Shown here: positions 5,430 through 5,574 of the stretch, one piece after another | How the letters are laid out: each line of letters begins with the position of its first letter | Position numbering within the stretch: the first letter of the stretch is position 1 | Assembly (NCBI GenBank): GCA_020849935.1 | Contig: JADZFJ010000515.1 | Coordinates: 1-5,574, forward strand | Direction of reading: 5' to 3' | DNA: 5,574 nt | DNA from: Crocinitomix sp. | GTDB taxonomy: Bacteria; Bacteroidota; Bacteroidia; Flavobacteriales_D; Crocinitomicaceae | Notes under the pieces: generated by a model | Database searches by the model: none | The model's input: only the letters and a program-made list of their open reading frames with translations | What the model was told of the DNA's origin: nothing | Made by a program: the position numbers and the translations under genes

Positions 5430-5574
5430 GACAAGAAAAAATATATTTAAGCGAAATCATCAAATGGCATACGGCTAACCAAGGTTTGTCCGAAAATTTT
5501 GGCCTGCCAGAAAATCATGTCATCACTTATCCAAGAGCCATTGAACTTTGTGATGCGTCAAATATTTCGATGAT
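5426..5574 (+). CDS. Start of a gene, possibly LpxD-like sugar N-acyltransferase (partial)
   Basis: Only the first 49 codons are in the window; the gene continues past the right edge. It starts with MRQEKIYLSEIIKWH and goes on through ENHVITYPRAIELCDASNIS. An initial strand-helix with LSEII, followed by an I-x-x-x-x-A-I-E-L-x-D-A-x-x-I-S pattern, recalls the small N-terminal domain of LpxD, which precedes a left-handed beta-helix in UDP-sugar N-acyltransferases. The helix repeats that would prove this lie outside the window. An acyltransferase after a deacetylase makes biochemical sense because it could re-acylate the exposed amine. The ATGA overlap with the deacetylase supports a shared transcript and coupled translation. 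That this is a coding start is likely; the family is tentative. Confidence 0.6.
   Translation, partial: MRQEKIYLSEIIKWHTANQGLSENFGLPENHVITYPRAIELCDASNISM

Noticed and set aside
1..5574. CRISPR array, tRNA or rRNA genes
   Set aside because: No regularly spaced identical repeats, no cloverleaf with a TTC-loop signature and no rRNA-like conserved segments were seen on either strand.

Overview
The window looks like a piece of a Bacteroidota (Flavobacteriia/Sphingobacteriia-type) chromosome. The DNA is A+T rich. Starts are preceded by A-rich leaders rather than strong Shine-Dalgarno sequences. Three genes begin with short signal peptides ending in A/G/S-Q, a common cleavage pattern in this phylum, and one TAnnTTTG box resembles the Bacteroidota -7 element. 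All genes that can be supported lie on the + strand.

The left part (about 1-2105) looks like an accessory region. Three small, unrelated single genes follow one another: a secreted lipocalin-like protein (17-388), a secreted protein with MORN-variant repeats (617-1105) and a SMI1/KNR4 (SUKH)-like protein (1323-1889). They are separated by palindrome-rich non-coding blocks (441-574 and 1113-1302). Each block begins with TAAC and ends with CGTTA and contains internal hairpins. The layout of one small gene, then a palindromic block, then another gene resembles integron cassettes, but the blocks do not match the canonical attC consensus and no integrase is visible. Directly after the SUKH-like gene is an open but truncated stretch (about 1894-2082) that resembles the end of a type I restriction specificity subunit (HsdS), probably a gene remnant.

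The middle holds an exported protein of tetratricopeptide repeats (2106-3182). A 454-base gap follows. It contains a hairpin with two competing pairings, a candidate promoter box, a short direct repeat and a possible 53-residue reading frame ending four bases before the next gene.

The right part (3637 to the end) is a tightly packed operon of nucleotide-sugar/surface-glycan type: a non-hydrolysing UDP-GlcNAc 2-epimerase, a PIG-L/LmbE-family zinc deacetylase, and the start of a gene that may encode an LpxD-like N-acyltransferase and runs off the window. Both junctions are 4-base ATGA overlaps, so translation is probably coupled. Inferred from family knowledge, the genes could epimerise an N-acetylated sugar, remove its acetyl group and put another acyl group on the free amine. 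The real substrate cannot be read from this window.
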